Shown in pieces: positions 11,458 through 22,038 of a stretch of 64,000 nt of DNA (its first letter is position 1; the number at the start of each line of letters is the position of its first letter). A model generated the notes under the pieces. That model was not told the origin of the DNA. It did not search any database and saw only the letters and a list, made by a program, of their open reading frames with translations. Position numbers and translations under genes: made by a program. The stretch is from positions 496,001-560,000 of the forward strand of contig JAIVFH010000003.1 in the NCBI GenBank assembly GCA_025765595.1. The letters are read 5' to 3'. The DNA is from Obelidium mucronatum. Lineage: Eukaryota; Chytridiomycota; Chytridiomycetes; Chytridiales; Chytriomycetaceae.

Positions 11458-13013
11458 TCATTCTTCCTCCTTCACGCTCTCCATATTTTGCTCATACTCG
11501 AGCATTTGTTTGTAAGATATAAGCTTCTTGACTTCGCCCATTCGATACTCTGCAACTTCGTGAAACCTTTTGGCAACTGTTGGAAAATGGTTCAACACGA
11601 TTCCCAGATTATCCCCTGTAAAACAATTCATCAGCAAGAATGTATAGAAATAGGATTTCTGAAGATTTAACTTGTCAAAACCATGCAATAACTCTCCTAC
11701 AAAATCTAAATTTAGATTTGCAACAACAATCAGAAGTATCACACCTCCAATGCTCTGACGGAAGCTGTTCGAGGAACATTAAATAAAACTCCAAGTTCCC
11801 CAAAGAAGGAGCCCTTGTTGATCTGGGAATACACAGTCTTCCCGTCACCTGACACAACTTCCACCACACCCTTCGACAAAAAGTACATTTCATTGCCAAT
11901 TTCATGTTTCCTAATAATATAATCTCCGGCTTTGAAAATTACCGGATACATTCGATTTTTAATTTCTCGTTCAAGCAAGGGAAGCTCCATTTGCAATTTC
12001 TCAGACTCGTCGATGTTTCTAATCGTTGACCTTGACCTCGCGCTGGATGGAGTATACGATACAGAAAGTCTCGAAGAAGATCGCTCCACTGAGTCGGCTT
12101 CAAGTGTGTTGTTTGTCTGTAATCGAGAGGATACACTTGTGATTGAATCGGTTCTGTTCTTCAATGGTGATCCATCGAATCGCTGCCTATTATCTCCAGT
12201 TGCTACAACAGACTCTGTACTTCGAGGTGTTGCAATACCAACCCCAAAAGCAGATATAATCTCTTCGAGTGAATAAACTGACTGATTATTCTCAAGACTT
12301 CGTCCTCTCATTTCCCCTATCACGTCGTCACCAGTATATGAGTTCGCAAACGATTTCCTTCCTCCACCCAATGCTCCCATGTAGTCATTGCTCTGCATGT
12401 CATGTCGCTTTGCTGAGGAGATGCGCGTTGGTGTCAGACTGGGATGGTCCACGTGGAGCTGAACTCCAAAGGCCATGATCGCAGTGAAGTCTTCTATCGA
12501 ATATTCAGAATTCAGTTGTCCGATATGTAGGCTTTGGACAGCTTTGATGACAGTTTCGGCTGTATGTTCACCACTTCTGGTTTCGGCATTGATACTAAGT
12601 TTCGGAAAATTTATATGGCCAACGACAGGATCATCATCTTCTAATGTGATTTCAGACAAGTCTTTGTGAGATTTGATTATTGAGTGTTGTTGCGACGTCA
12701 TTGACATGGATGTCGAACTCATGCAAAGTTTTGTTCCAGAACCGTCGCGACCCAGGCCCGACAAAATCGACACATGATTATCAAAAGCGGAGGAGCTGTG
12801 GCTTAGTCCTTTTTTACTCATGATCAGAGGGGCTGGGGTGTTTGGCCTTGATTTCCAGATAGAGTTATTACGTGATCCAAAGAATATGTCTCGAGCAGAA
12901 AATCTATGACCATTGCTTTGATAAGATTTAGTGCTATCCTTCCAGGAAGTTGGCGTGTCTGTGGGGAAGACAGCTGTTGCTGGTCGTGAGTTTGAGCTGA
13001 CAATGGTTCCCAT
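11458..13013 (-). CDS. Cyclic-nucleotide-binding domain protein
   Basis: Three exons (11745-13013, a 25-nt micro-exon at 11672-11696, 11458-11615), introns of 48 and 56 nt, 483 aa. The N-terminal 320 residues are Ser-rich and unlike any domain I know. Residues of about 340-435 form a cNMP-binding domain: YPVIFKAGDYIIRKHEIGNEMYFLSKG, then the phosphate-binding cassette GSFFGELGVLFNVPRTASVRAL with the Glu and Arg that contact cAMP or cGMP. The C-terminal helix follows across the micro-exon. No channel or kinase segment is present, so this is a soluble sensor or adaptor rather than an ion channel. It is not an obvious PKA regulatory subunit, since only one domain and no dimerisation helix are seen. 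Confidence 0.82.
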
Positions 13014-13028
13014 TCACTTTATTATTGA

Positions 13029-13861
13029 TCACTCTTTCTTCACGTGGAACCCATGGTCTGTTCCGTGAATTTTGATCTGCGCCTTTGTGCCTTCTTCTGT
13101 CAAAGGCCAGATCGAATCAAATGCGAATTCAATGGCATGTTCAACAGGTTTGTCGAAAATCAAGGGAAGGAATGGAATGGTCGCCAAACCAAGACCAGAG
13201 GGACCGAATCTCTTTAACATTCCTGGTTTCGCATTTTTGAACAAATGAGACGATTGGTGCACCACCCAGTGAACGGTGTACGCCGGCAACACCATCGAGG
13301 CTGAATTAGTAATGTTAGTTGGGCTACATACGCACATGACAAGAACGAACCAAGCGATTGGAAGATTCCACGTTCAAGAGCGGTACGAGCAAGGTCGACA
13401 TCTAATAAAAATCAGTCATTGATGGATGCCAACCTCCTGGTTACCTTTTGCGCCATGCTCTTTCATCTTGTAAGTTTCGAAACCGACGTCTCCCAAAACA
13501 TAAGCCCAAGAAACAGCGTATGCTCCGGTAACGAACATTGGAGATGCAATTGGTCTGAAGGCTTCTCCGACTTCAGAAGTGTATGCCATCAGTCTCGATT
13601 GGGCCATGACAACGTTTCTCACTCGACCCAACAGACCCTACAACGGATTTTACACAATGAGATATATTATGATCTGAGCAACAGTAGCTAGTTTATATCA
13701 CTCACCAGGTATCTGGCGGGAGTATCAACAGTATCTATATCGTCAAGCGAGGAGTGATCATCACGGGCCACTTCCTTCTTCTCTTCTGGTGAACTTATCA
13801 AGAATGCTTTCGCTTGTTGGTCATTGCGTTTGGTGCAGAACAGGCCCATGAATGGAAACAT
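13029..13861 (-). CDS. MTFP1: Mitochondrial fission process protein 1 (MTP18)
   Basis: Four exons (13706-13861, 13445-13637, 13336-13401, 13029-13300), introns of 68, 43 and only 35 nt, 228 aa. MTFP1/MTP18 is an inner-membrane protein linked to mitochondrial division. Visible family features: ARYLGLLGRVRNVV, a central EVGEAFRPIASPMFV...AYAVSWAYVLGDVGFE region, then LPAYTVHWVVH and FGPSGLGLATIPFLPLIFDKPVEHAIEFAFD, which matches the conserved C-terminal part. An alternative Met five residues downstream of the chosen start exists. Confidence 0.88.
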
Positions 13862-14028
13862 GTGTTTTTTTAAGAACGTAAATTAAACCTGTGGATAAAA
13901 ACCTTTGTTGTGAACGTCCGATTATCATCGCTATCACCGCGTTGACCGCGCCGAGGGAGGCATAGTCCAATTCTGTTCACAAAGTTGATTGAATAATCGA
14001 GAACAGTATATATTTTTCTGGTGAAGTC

Positions 14029-15819
14029 TCAAACATGATCGTAATTCCGAATCAACTCATGATAAAATGTAACTGCAGACATATACCCCTTGATGGATGC
14101 CTTTTCATTGATAGTGTGGTAGCCAGTCCCACCAAGAGCAGGAGCAAATCGGAAGATATTCTTTGACAAGTTCCAAAAGTAGCGTGTGTCTGTATTTCCT
14201 GCCATAAGTCCAGGGGCCACAACATATCTTTTGCTTCCCTCCTTTTCCACCCCATACGCCCCAACCCGTTCGTAAACGTGATGGATTGTCCCCTCAACCA
14301 TTTTCCACTCTGGACTACCGATTGGACTAATTGGAGATGGTTCCAATGCGGAATCAGTTGGCTTGGAAAATACAGTTGCAGTTCCAACAGCATCTGGCGT
14401 GAAAAAACTTCCCAGGACAACATCCTTCTGGAGAAAATCCATAAACGTGAAGTTCAACGCAAATTTTTTGGCAACAGGGAGCAAATTGTTCAAAACAATT
14501 TGCTGGAATTCTTGGACATTCGAATCAATGGAGATACGGTTGTTCAAGTCGACAGTAACAAGTTCTGGCAGAGCATTCACTTTCAAGCCACCGTTGATAA
14601 TGTCAATTGCTTGGGAAGAAGCCATTCTGTATCTGTCTTTCAGGCTTCGCTTAGCAAGGTAGTCAGCCAATGCTTGTGATTTGGCGTCAAAGTGGTCCAG
14701 AGCGTTTTGAATGAAAGGATCGGGATTGGGGGTGTATTGAGCAGTACAAACGATGCTGCCAAAATACGGGTTACTTTTTGTCAAAAGAACGGGATGGGGA
14801 TTTGCCTCCAAGGCATTCACAAGTTGGGACATCAATCCAATACCAGTGTGAAGTGGCGGAATAGAAGAATGCCCTCCCGGCGTTTCCACAGTCATATGAT
14901 AGTCAACGTATCCTTTTTCTGCTGTAGAAATCACAGCCAAATCAAAGCCATCGGCGTTGGTTAGACTATCCAAACCCTCATCAAGAATCAATCCAATCTT
15001 TCCAACCAAATTCAATTCATTTTCCAAATACTCCGCAACGAAACGAGCTCCCTGACTTCCACTTATCTCCTCATCATACCCAAATGCCAAAAAGACTGTC
15101 TTCTTTGGTTGATATCCATTCCCCAACAAAACCTCAATCGCCTCCAAAGAACCCACCAGCGTTGGCTTAGTGTCCACACTACCGCGTCCCCAAATCGCGT
15201 CATTTTCGAAATCAACTAAGCCGGAGAAGGGAGGATGAGTCCACTGATCTAAGGTATCAGGAAGGACCGGAACAGTATCTTGATGGGCCATCAAGACCAG
15301 CGGAGAAAGCGATTCTTGCGATCCTTTCCATGTATATAGCAATGCATAGCGGTTGATGACTTTTCGCGCCAAATGCTTGTGGACTAATGGAAACACTCTT
15401 TCCAAGTATTTGTGAAGGTTTTCAAAGCCTTCATGGACTGGATCAGGCCCTTCCAAAGGAGGAGGAACACCGCGACTATAGTCGTAGGATTCTGTGGGGA
15501 TACGAACGGCACCTGCCAGTCTCTGCCCAACTGCATGTTAAAGAGACTTCAACGGCGAAATATTGCAAAAACCAACCTCCGAAGCGGCAAGCATGTAGTC
15601 TTTATCCAACGTAAACCGATCAATCCACGAAACATTTCCTGTTGGAACTAATGGCCCAACTTGTTCGCATGACAGAAGACCACGATTCGCGGGCGGTTGT
15701 TGAGGTAAAGATAAAGTCCACACAAGTATGCACACGGCACCAATTCCAAACATGAATACTCTGTTCTTGCTTGACTTGATTGTTTGGCCTCGTTGGCCAA
15801 GCAAAGGAATGGAAGACAT
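14029..15819 (-). CDS. Carboxypeptidase S-like M20 metallopeptidase
   Basis: Two exons (15573-15819, 14029-15530), one 42-nt intron, 582 aa. A signal-anchor (VFMFGIGAVCILVWTLSL, residues about 21-38) follows a basic N-terminus, as in vacuolar carboxypeptidase S. M20 metal ligands are visible: LMAHQDTVPV (His), WGRGSVDTK (bridging Asp), DEEISGSQGA (catalytic Glu and ligand Glu), and an ILDEG ligand further on. The C-terminal half carries the dimerisation domain and a GNTDTRYFW motif. Family members release C-terminal residues from peptides or hydrolyse N-acyl amino acids in the vacuole. Donor choice (after GAGGTTG) was fixed by reading frame. Confidence 0.92.
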
Positions 15820-16221
15820 TAAATTGTGTTTCTATATAAATTTTGATTATTTGGGACCTTATTTGGGACCCCCTGCAAGTAATATCTGTTTATTAGTATG
15901 GAAACAAGAGTAAGGAAGAGAAAATCCTAGGTGAACAGTCAACAAACCCAGAGAGTATGGGAGAACGTGTGAAAAAGGATGAAGAAAATCACAAAATGAT
16001 ATCTACAAGATCAAGAAACTATAGAGTGAACATTTATTTGAGAAATCAAATAATAAAAGCAGGGGATAAATGAGTTAAATTGCTTTATTGGCATTGGAGA
16101 CTAAAAGGGGACTCGAACGAGTTTGTCGCATTCTGACATATTAAGAACTACAACAAACACAAACAAGATCTAAAGAGTTAGATCTAACCAACAGCAAACA
16201 TAAGCAAATCAAACAGTTAAA
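15820..16221. other. Intergenic / possible retroelement leader
   Basis: No convincing gene. The stretch lies between the peptidase start and the first recognisable gag codons of the copia element. It is A-rich and could be the decayed 5' leader or LTR of that element, but I could not find a matching repeat on the other side. Confidence 0.3.
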
Positions 16222-17405
16222 ATGAACAGTGTGAAGTCATTCAAGATCAAGGAGTCTGAACATGCGAAGAAGATTCCAGTCATGAAGAAGGGAATGAACG
16301 CGCGTCAGCTCCCAGAGATTTTGGAGAACCTAGAGTTGATGTCAAAAGCGCTCAAATTCGATGATAAACCAATGTGGGAGCTTATCTTTAAGCGCAATGG
16401 AACCACTGTATCAGTCGAAACTTGGAACTGCACACAAACATTGAAGCTGAGACTGACAAGTACTATGAGGACGTAGCAGCCATCGACGAGAAAATGCACG
16501 AAGCTAAAAGGAGAGTGATGATGGCGATGAATAAGCGACAGTATAATGGATTGTTTCACCCCTTACACCCCAAGAAATCTATGAGGATGTAGTTATCTTG
16601 AAAGCATGGCAGATTACAATCGAGAAAGAAATGAAGTCGTTAACAAACGAGTATAATAAGATGGAAAAGAAGATGAAGTTAAAGAACGAAGTAGTCGATC
16701 GAAACAACGCAGCAAAGAAACCTCTCATTGCTTACCATGACATCAATGAATTAATTAAGACATTGGAAAAGTGTATTAGACAGATGTATAGCGTGGCAAA
16801 CGCATCAGCTCTTACCAATCAAAACAACACCGTGGAATTATCATTGAAAATGTTACCAGAGTATAAGGCAAGGATGATGATGCCTGTAGTAAAACCAGTG
16901 TATGCTGGTGATAGCATGGAAGTTGAAAGTGGGGTGTATTGCGCTTGGTGTGATAAGCAGCATCACTCATGGGCTGATGGTACTCCATCTGAGTGTAAGT
17001 ACCTTCGGAATGCGCAAAAGTGTGAGTGTTACAAGGGAGAAACGCGCCAACAACACTGGGAAACTCACCCAGACTGTCTCCACGTCAAACCCATATAAAG
17101 ACATGAGAGTTGCGGGTGGTGATCGTGGAGGTTGCGGTGGCTTTGGAGGCGGTCGCAGTGGTGTTGGTGTTGGTCGCAGTGGTTTCAATGGAAATTGTGG
17201 CAGGCGCGGGGACTACAGTGGTGGGAACCAAAGAGGCCGCAGAGCTCCATTTAGAGGGAATCTCCATGGTACTCACGGTGGTGGTGTCCAAGCAGGCCGT
17301 GGTGGTCAACGTGGCGGCTGTCAGCGGCCTGGTGAATTCCAACAACTTGGAGGTTTCCAACAGTGCGGGAGTTTTGCTACGGCAAAGTGCAGCAATTAAC
17401 CCATG
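16222..17405 (+). pseudogene. copia-1 gag relic with RG-rich tail
   Basis: Starts at an ATG after an A-rich leader (MNSVKSFKIKESEHAKK). At least two frameshifts break it, near 16,440 and 16,560; the frames then continue as a charged coiled-coil-like segment to 17,095. A Cys/His cluster (CAWCDKQHHSW...CECYKGE...CLHVKP, about 16,940-17,090) could be a nucleocapsid-type zinc site. After a stop at 17,096 a Gly/Arg-rich segment (17,104-17,399) follows in another frame. RG-rich plus zinc-binding regions are common at the end of copia gag. Non-functional as it stands. Confidence 0.55.
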
Positions 17406-17441
17406 AGCAAAAAATCAAGGCAGCGGCAAACACCTTGTATC

Positions 17442-17583
17442 TGTTGGAGGCACATGAAACTCATGTTGCAAGCTCCATGTTTGGGAATAAAGTTTAAGAA
17501 TTCTCTCCAAAATCTCTCTAGTGTCCACAACGATCAGCTCACCTGTCTACAGAACCAGCACCGCTTCCAGTCCCTCTACAACA
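17442..17583. mobile_element. Solo LTR of the copia-2 family
   Basis: A 142-bp block starts TGTTGGAGGCACATG and ends CTCTACAACA (TG...CA). It is flanked by the 5-bp direct repeat GTATC (17,437-17,441 and 17,584-17,588). It matches the copia-2 LTRs at 26,131 and 29,496 almost base for base over their shared parts. LTR ends plus a 5-bp duplication and no internal sequence make this a solo LTR left by LTR-LTR recombination, inserted in the relic copia-1. Confidence 0.88.
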
Positions 17584-17716
17584 GTATCAGCTCACTGGTT
17601 GCAGAGTTGACGCAACTAGTTTTGAACCATAGTGAAAAGATGGTCCTGGCAAAGGTGGGCTCTTTTACCGAAAGTGGGCAATCTAGAAACTATGCGGCTA
17701 AGCCGAGTTTTGCCAT

Positions 17717-18576
17717 TTGTTTGTTGAATGCAAATGGAAGTGCAGGTGGAGCCAGAGACTTGTGGATGAGATGATGCTTGATGAAAGGGGAATTCCTATT
17801 ATTAGTGAACCCACCTCATCACTTGTGAACAAGGAATCAGCGGTTTTGGACAGTGGAGCTGTTCCTCGCACTTTTCCTAGCGTTCCCATTGGTGCAAAGG
17901 TAATTAGTGAGAAACCAACGAGTGGAATTACCATGACAACAGCAACTGACGAAACGCGGAAGTGAGCAAAGAGTGGATATTGTATTTAAAATCAGGAAAC
18001 AGGAGTGGTTACTAGAGGATCCATTAATTGAGCTTAGCTTGGATTCACATTATGAGGTATTTAACCAATCCAATGTGTGGTTTACAAGAAACTTGCTGGA
18101 GAAAAAGGAGTATAAAGAAATTGCTTGGAGAGTGAATGGGGAATACCTTACATTGCGGGGAAACATCGAGAAGTTGAAGAAATCGCGCAATGTCTTCAAT
18201 GATAGACAAGGATTTAATAGGGGATTTTGATCAGTCTAGTTGGTTTGATTCGAGTGATGAATCTGAGGACCTCAAAGAATTTATTGCTGTGCAACAAACA
18301 GATTTGTCTTCTGAGAGTGGCAGAAAGAGGACAATTTACAGTTTGAAGCAACATATGGGTGAGTTGACTTGTCTAGAGAGTAAGATTAGACAAAACGCGG
18401 TTGAGGAAGATGGATTCACTTCCTTAACAGCAGATGGGATTGTGGAGAGATGGGAAACTGGCGCAACCCAAGCAGCAAAAGTGGCTGGTCATCAGGAAAC
18501 AAGTTCAGTAGAAACTGGCCAAATTCTACCGAGCTTACTCCACGCGCATGAATTTTTTTTCCACCACTTGATGTAG
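17717..18576 (+). pseudogene. copia-1 protease region relic
   Basis: Frame-broken coding remnants downstream of the solo LTR. The segment 17,850-17,960 contains AVLDSGAVPRTF, where D-S-G-A fits the aspartic-protease active site of copia elements. The frame is then broken near 17,963. A charged segment (18,190-18,576) continues towards the gag-pre-integrase domain. No intact protease can be read. Confidence 0.5.
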
Positions 18577-18990
18577 GGTACACATCAAGAACCTTCCTCC
18601 ATCACTGCTTGATCTACGCTAGTGATAGGAAAATAAGTGATACACTGAATAGTGGAATGGAGGTTGGGATTGGTTCAATCTCAAATCAAACAAATAAAGA
18701 GAAACTGCCAATTAAAGAGCGATGTGTTTATTGCGCTGCGGGGAAGATTACGCGGACACCCATAGAATCTTCTCTTAAAAGGGTTAATAGAATCTTGGTA
18801 TGTGTTCATACTGATTCTAAAGCATTACCAAATAGGTCGCCAGATGGAAACCATTAGGTGAAAATATTTATTGATCAAGTGACAAGGTATCAAGAATTAG
18901 TATTTTTGAAACGTAAAAGTGAATTTGTGTATAAAGCAAAGACCGAAAAAGTTGTCCATTTCATTTTTCCAATAAAATTTCAAGTTTCAA

Positions 18991-20341
18991 ATGATGAGTG
19001 CCAGCGCCATCGTGACAGTAGCAAATCTTAGAAAAGGATCCAAGCGGTCTCGTGCTTCTGATGGTCAGAATGAAAGCGGCTCAGACGAGGATCAACAACA
19101 AAAGAGAGGAATGTCATATTACATGAATCGTGAGGAGGAGGAGGAGGAGGAGGAGGAGGAGGAGGAGGAGGAGGCAGGGGTTGAGAATGGGGACAAAGAA
19201 AACCTCAAAGATTCCGGTGACTCGGACATTACCCATATGAGTGATCAGGAGGAGCTTGGTCTCGCTGATGTCGAATTTAAACCAGTGAGTTTTGCCGCAA
19301 CTCATAAGGCACCAGACGGAAAGAAAAAGCTTGGTCATGTAGTTATCACTATCAAAGACAGCCTTGGCTGTTCCATCAAAGATATCAAGGTTGATTTGTG
19401 TTTTTATTGGCTCTGCTAAACAAAGCCAATAGGAGACTCTTGCTTTGGCATTTGGAACCTTTGAATCAAAGCAAGTGACAAAGCTTGTCTATGGCAAACC
19501 AAAATCTGGGATCGATAAGTGTCTACCACTCAGCTCTGACATTGATCTAGCCGAATTGCACAAGAAACTGTCGGAAACTCGTGTGAAAAACGATTGGGCA
19601 ATGTTCTTTTCGACGATTCCAGTCCGTAGTCCTTTTGTTTCAAGAGTCTCAACAAAGCAAAAACAAGTTACGTCCACACCATCGGCACAAGACCTACCTT
19701 CAAATGATGCATCTGATGACGACTACTCTCCTGAAGCGTGCCTGCGTCAACTACAGGAACGCTGGAAAGACCCTGACCATCCCAATGCCGTTGTTTGGAG
19801 CGAGTCTCAAGGTGAAAAATGGGTGTTACATAGGGACTTGGCTCGACTTTGGGCCACCTCAATGGTAGAGTTCAGTATTGTATTATTAGGAGTAGTTTAA
19901 ATCCTAAAATAGTCGGGAGGAAAGCACGGGGCAACGTTGGAGAATCCACCAGCAATTCAGCAGTTCATTCGCAAGGTTCCAAAAAAGGCAACGGCCCAAT
20001 CTGCACAAACGCCGTCTGTTAATGTGAACATTAATCTGGATTCCATTCTTGAGAAACTTACTGGCATAGCCAATGGTAACCCAAACATTCCACAAAATAC
20101 TAATCCACGGTATCAACATTCGGCTACTACCAACTATCGAGATATGGAAGAGCTGCTTATTGAGCTCGGGAAAAAAGAAGGGAAGCGGGACATGTTTGAG
20201 GGATATGCCGAACTCTTTGAGGAAAATGCTGTGACTTTGAACACTATTGAGTATTTTTCTGTTGCACAGTTGGTTACAATGGGTGTTGCTTACGGTCATG
20301 CGTTGATGATCACGAAGGTGGCAGAAAGGAATGTTGCTTGA
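18991..20341 (+). CDS. Transposon accessory protein with SAM-like C-terminus
   Basis: Three exons (18,991-19,389, 19,433-19,864, 19,913-20,341), introns of 43 and 48 nt, 419 aa. The N-terminus is basic then very acidic, with about 14 consecutive Glu from a GAG repeat (19,133-19,174). The centre (residues about 130-300) has a compact segment with WERW-like and WVLHRDLARLWATSM features that I do not recognise. The C-terminus, from NYRDMEELLIELG to ALMITKVAERN, has the length and spacing of a SAM domain (FEGYAELFEENAVTLNTIEY, then MGVAYGHALMI). A partner or DNA-targeting role for the transposase is inference only. It ends 18 bp before the transposase stop, on the opposite strand. Confidence 0.75.
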
Positions 20342-20359
20342 GTGGGAAATATATTGACA

Positions 20360-21419
20360 TTATTCATACCCTTCATAATAACCATCATGTTGAATATATC
20401 CATATGCATCAGATGGAGTAATCACACGACAGCCAATATGTAACATGTCGTGACGAGCAATCAACTCCTCATAGTCGTTCTCCACTCTTCTGAACCATTG
20501 CTTGATCTTTGCAAAAGCATGCTCAATGGGATTCAAAAACGGACTATATGGGGGCAAGTACACAACTGTTACTCCATAGAGAGCACACAACGCAATTGTA
20601 TCTTCATTATGGTGAATCTTAGCATTGTCCATCACCAACCAAGAACCCCAAGCCATTTTCGGAAGCTAGTTAAAAATGAGCACGCATTGCCAAGTAAAGA
20701 TTTGTAATTCACCAATTCGTTCTGCAGGAAGTCCATAAAGATCTCAGTGTTGCTGGAGCCATCGACACAATACTCGCACTCCACGCCGTTTAAACTCATT
20801 GCAGCAAGCACTGTTACGCTTTCTCCACGAAGACCGGTTTGCTCTGCTTGTACTCTTTCAGACGTGTGGCCATATCCATGTGTACGTCGGAAATTCTTGT
20901 CATCAACTCGCATCTCATCCAGCCACCATGTATATGCTGGATCAAGCTCCATGTACATTCGCCATCGAAACGCATCAAAATCTTCCTCGCAACGTTGCTT
21001 GAATTTGATACTGAGCTGCAAACATAATCAAAACCCATTCAAATACCACTAAATCAACCACTCACTTTTTTCCTTGTGATTCGAAGAAGTCGAAAGGCAG
21101 ATTGCACATGTCTGATAGTTACTGGGCGATGAAGACGATTGCTAAGTTCGATGGCAAGCTCATCGAAGTACAAGTCTGGTTGCTCACGCCTCAAAGTTTG
21201 AAGAACTGCAAGGTCTTTGCCTCCTAATGCCATTGGTCTCCCAGATCTCGAAAGTGAAGGGTTGAAGTACAATCCATAGTTGAGATAGGTTTTGCGAATC
21301 CGTCGAATTGTTCTGGCATGTACGCCAAACCAATCTGCAACATCAGAGACACTGCGCCCATCTTCCAGCCTTGCTATAATGGCTTCTCTCATTTGCAGGT
21401 CCACTCGGCGTCCTCGCAT
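20360..21419 (-). CDS. Tc1/mariner-like (IS630 superfamily) DD34E transposase
   Basis: Three exons (21,066-21,419, 20,713-21,015, 20,360-20,665), introns of 50 and 47 nt, 320 aa. The N-terminus is a helix-turn-helix (REAIIARLEDGRSVSDVADW, then VHARTIRRI) followed by a second HTH of the paired type. The catalytic core shows WWLDEMRVD (D1), SWLVMDNAKIHH (D2) and PFLNPIEHAFAKIK (E) with 34 residues between D2 and E, hence DD34E as in Tc1. The motif YLPPYSPFLNPIE is the classic one for the superfamily. No stop or frameshift was seen, so the enzyme may be functional. Confidence 0.92.
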
Positions 21420-22038
21420 CGAATGGGAATTGTTAAATTTTATTGGAAAAATGAATTGGACAACTTTTTCGGTCTTTGCTATAATACGTTTTGTTTAATT
21501 GAGAAATGGGAAACAGAACAGTTTCCGTGGAAAATTGAGATGTTAGTGAGTGATGCAACAAAAGATATGGCAAATAAGAATTTTGATGCTGAGATGAAGA
21601 AATGCAGTCAAACATTTATTCATAGGGCAAGCCCTGAGTATGGGAAAGAATTTGATGGGTTAGTGGAAAATGCCTTAAAATTTGTAACATCATCAGTTGT
21701 AACAATGCTAATGCACGCAAGTTTACGAAGAACGCTGATGCAGTATGTGATGATGCACGCATAAAAATAATTTTGGTTACTAATTCTGCGGTTGATGAAG
21801 AAGAAGGAAACAAGGGTAGATTGTACTCATCGTATTATTTATGGAATGGATTTCCGGCGGAAATTTCTGATGAATATCCATTTGGTTGTCTGGTAACAAT
21901 CCACCAACATGAAGATCAAAGGAGGTCATGGGACCCACCTGAAATTCCTGGAATATATCTGGGAAAAGTTGGGAATTTGATCTACTGGGTATATAATTTG
22001 AAACAACGGGGGATACATACCACCTCATCGAGGGGCAA

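Larger units (their letters stand above)
18935..21480. mobile_element. Tc1/mariner-like DNA transposon with accessory gene
   Basis: 2,546 bp. Terminal inverted repeats of 46 bp (18,935-18,980 and 21,435-21,480) begin AGCAAAGACCGAAAAAGTTG and differ at one position. The element is flanked by ATAA direct repeats (18,931-18,934; 21,481-21,484). It carries two convergent spliced genes: a DD34E transposase on the minus strand (20,360-21,419) and an accessory protein on the plus strand (18,991-20,341), with 18 bp between their stops. Both frames are open after splicing, so the copy looks recent and possibly active. The start codons lie 10 and 15 bp inside the TIRs, so the TIRs probably contain the promoters. 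Confidence 0.88.
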
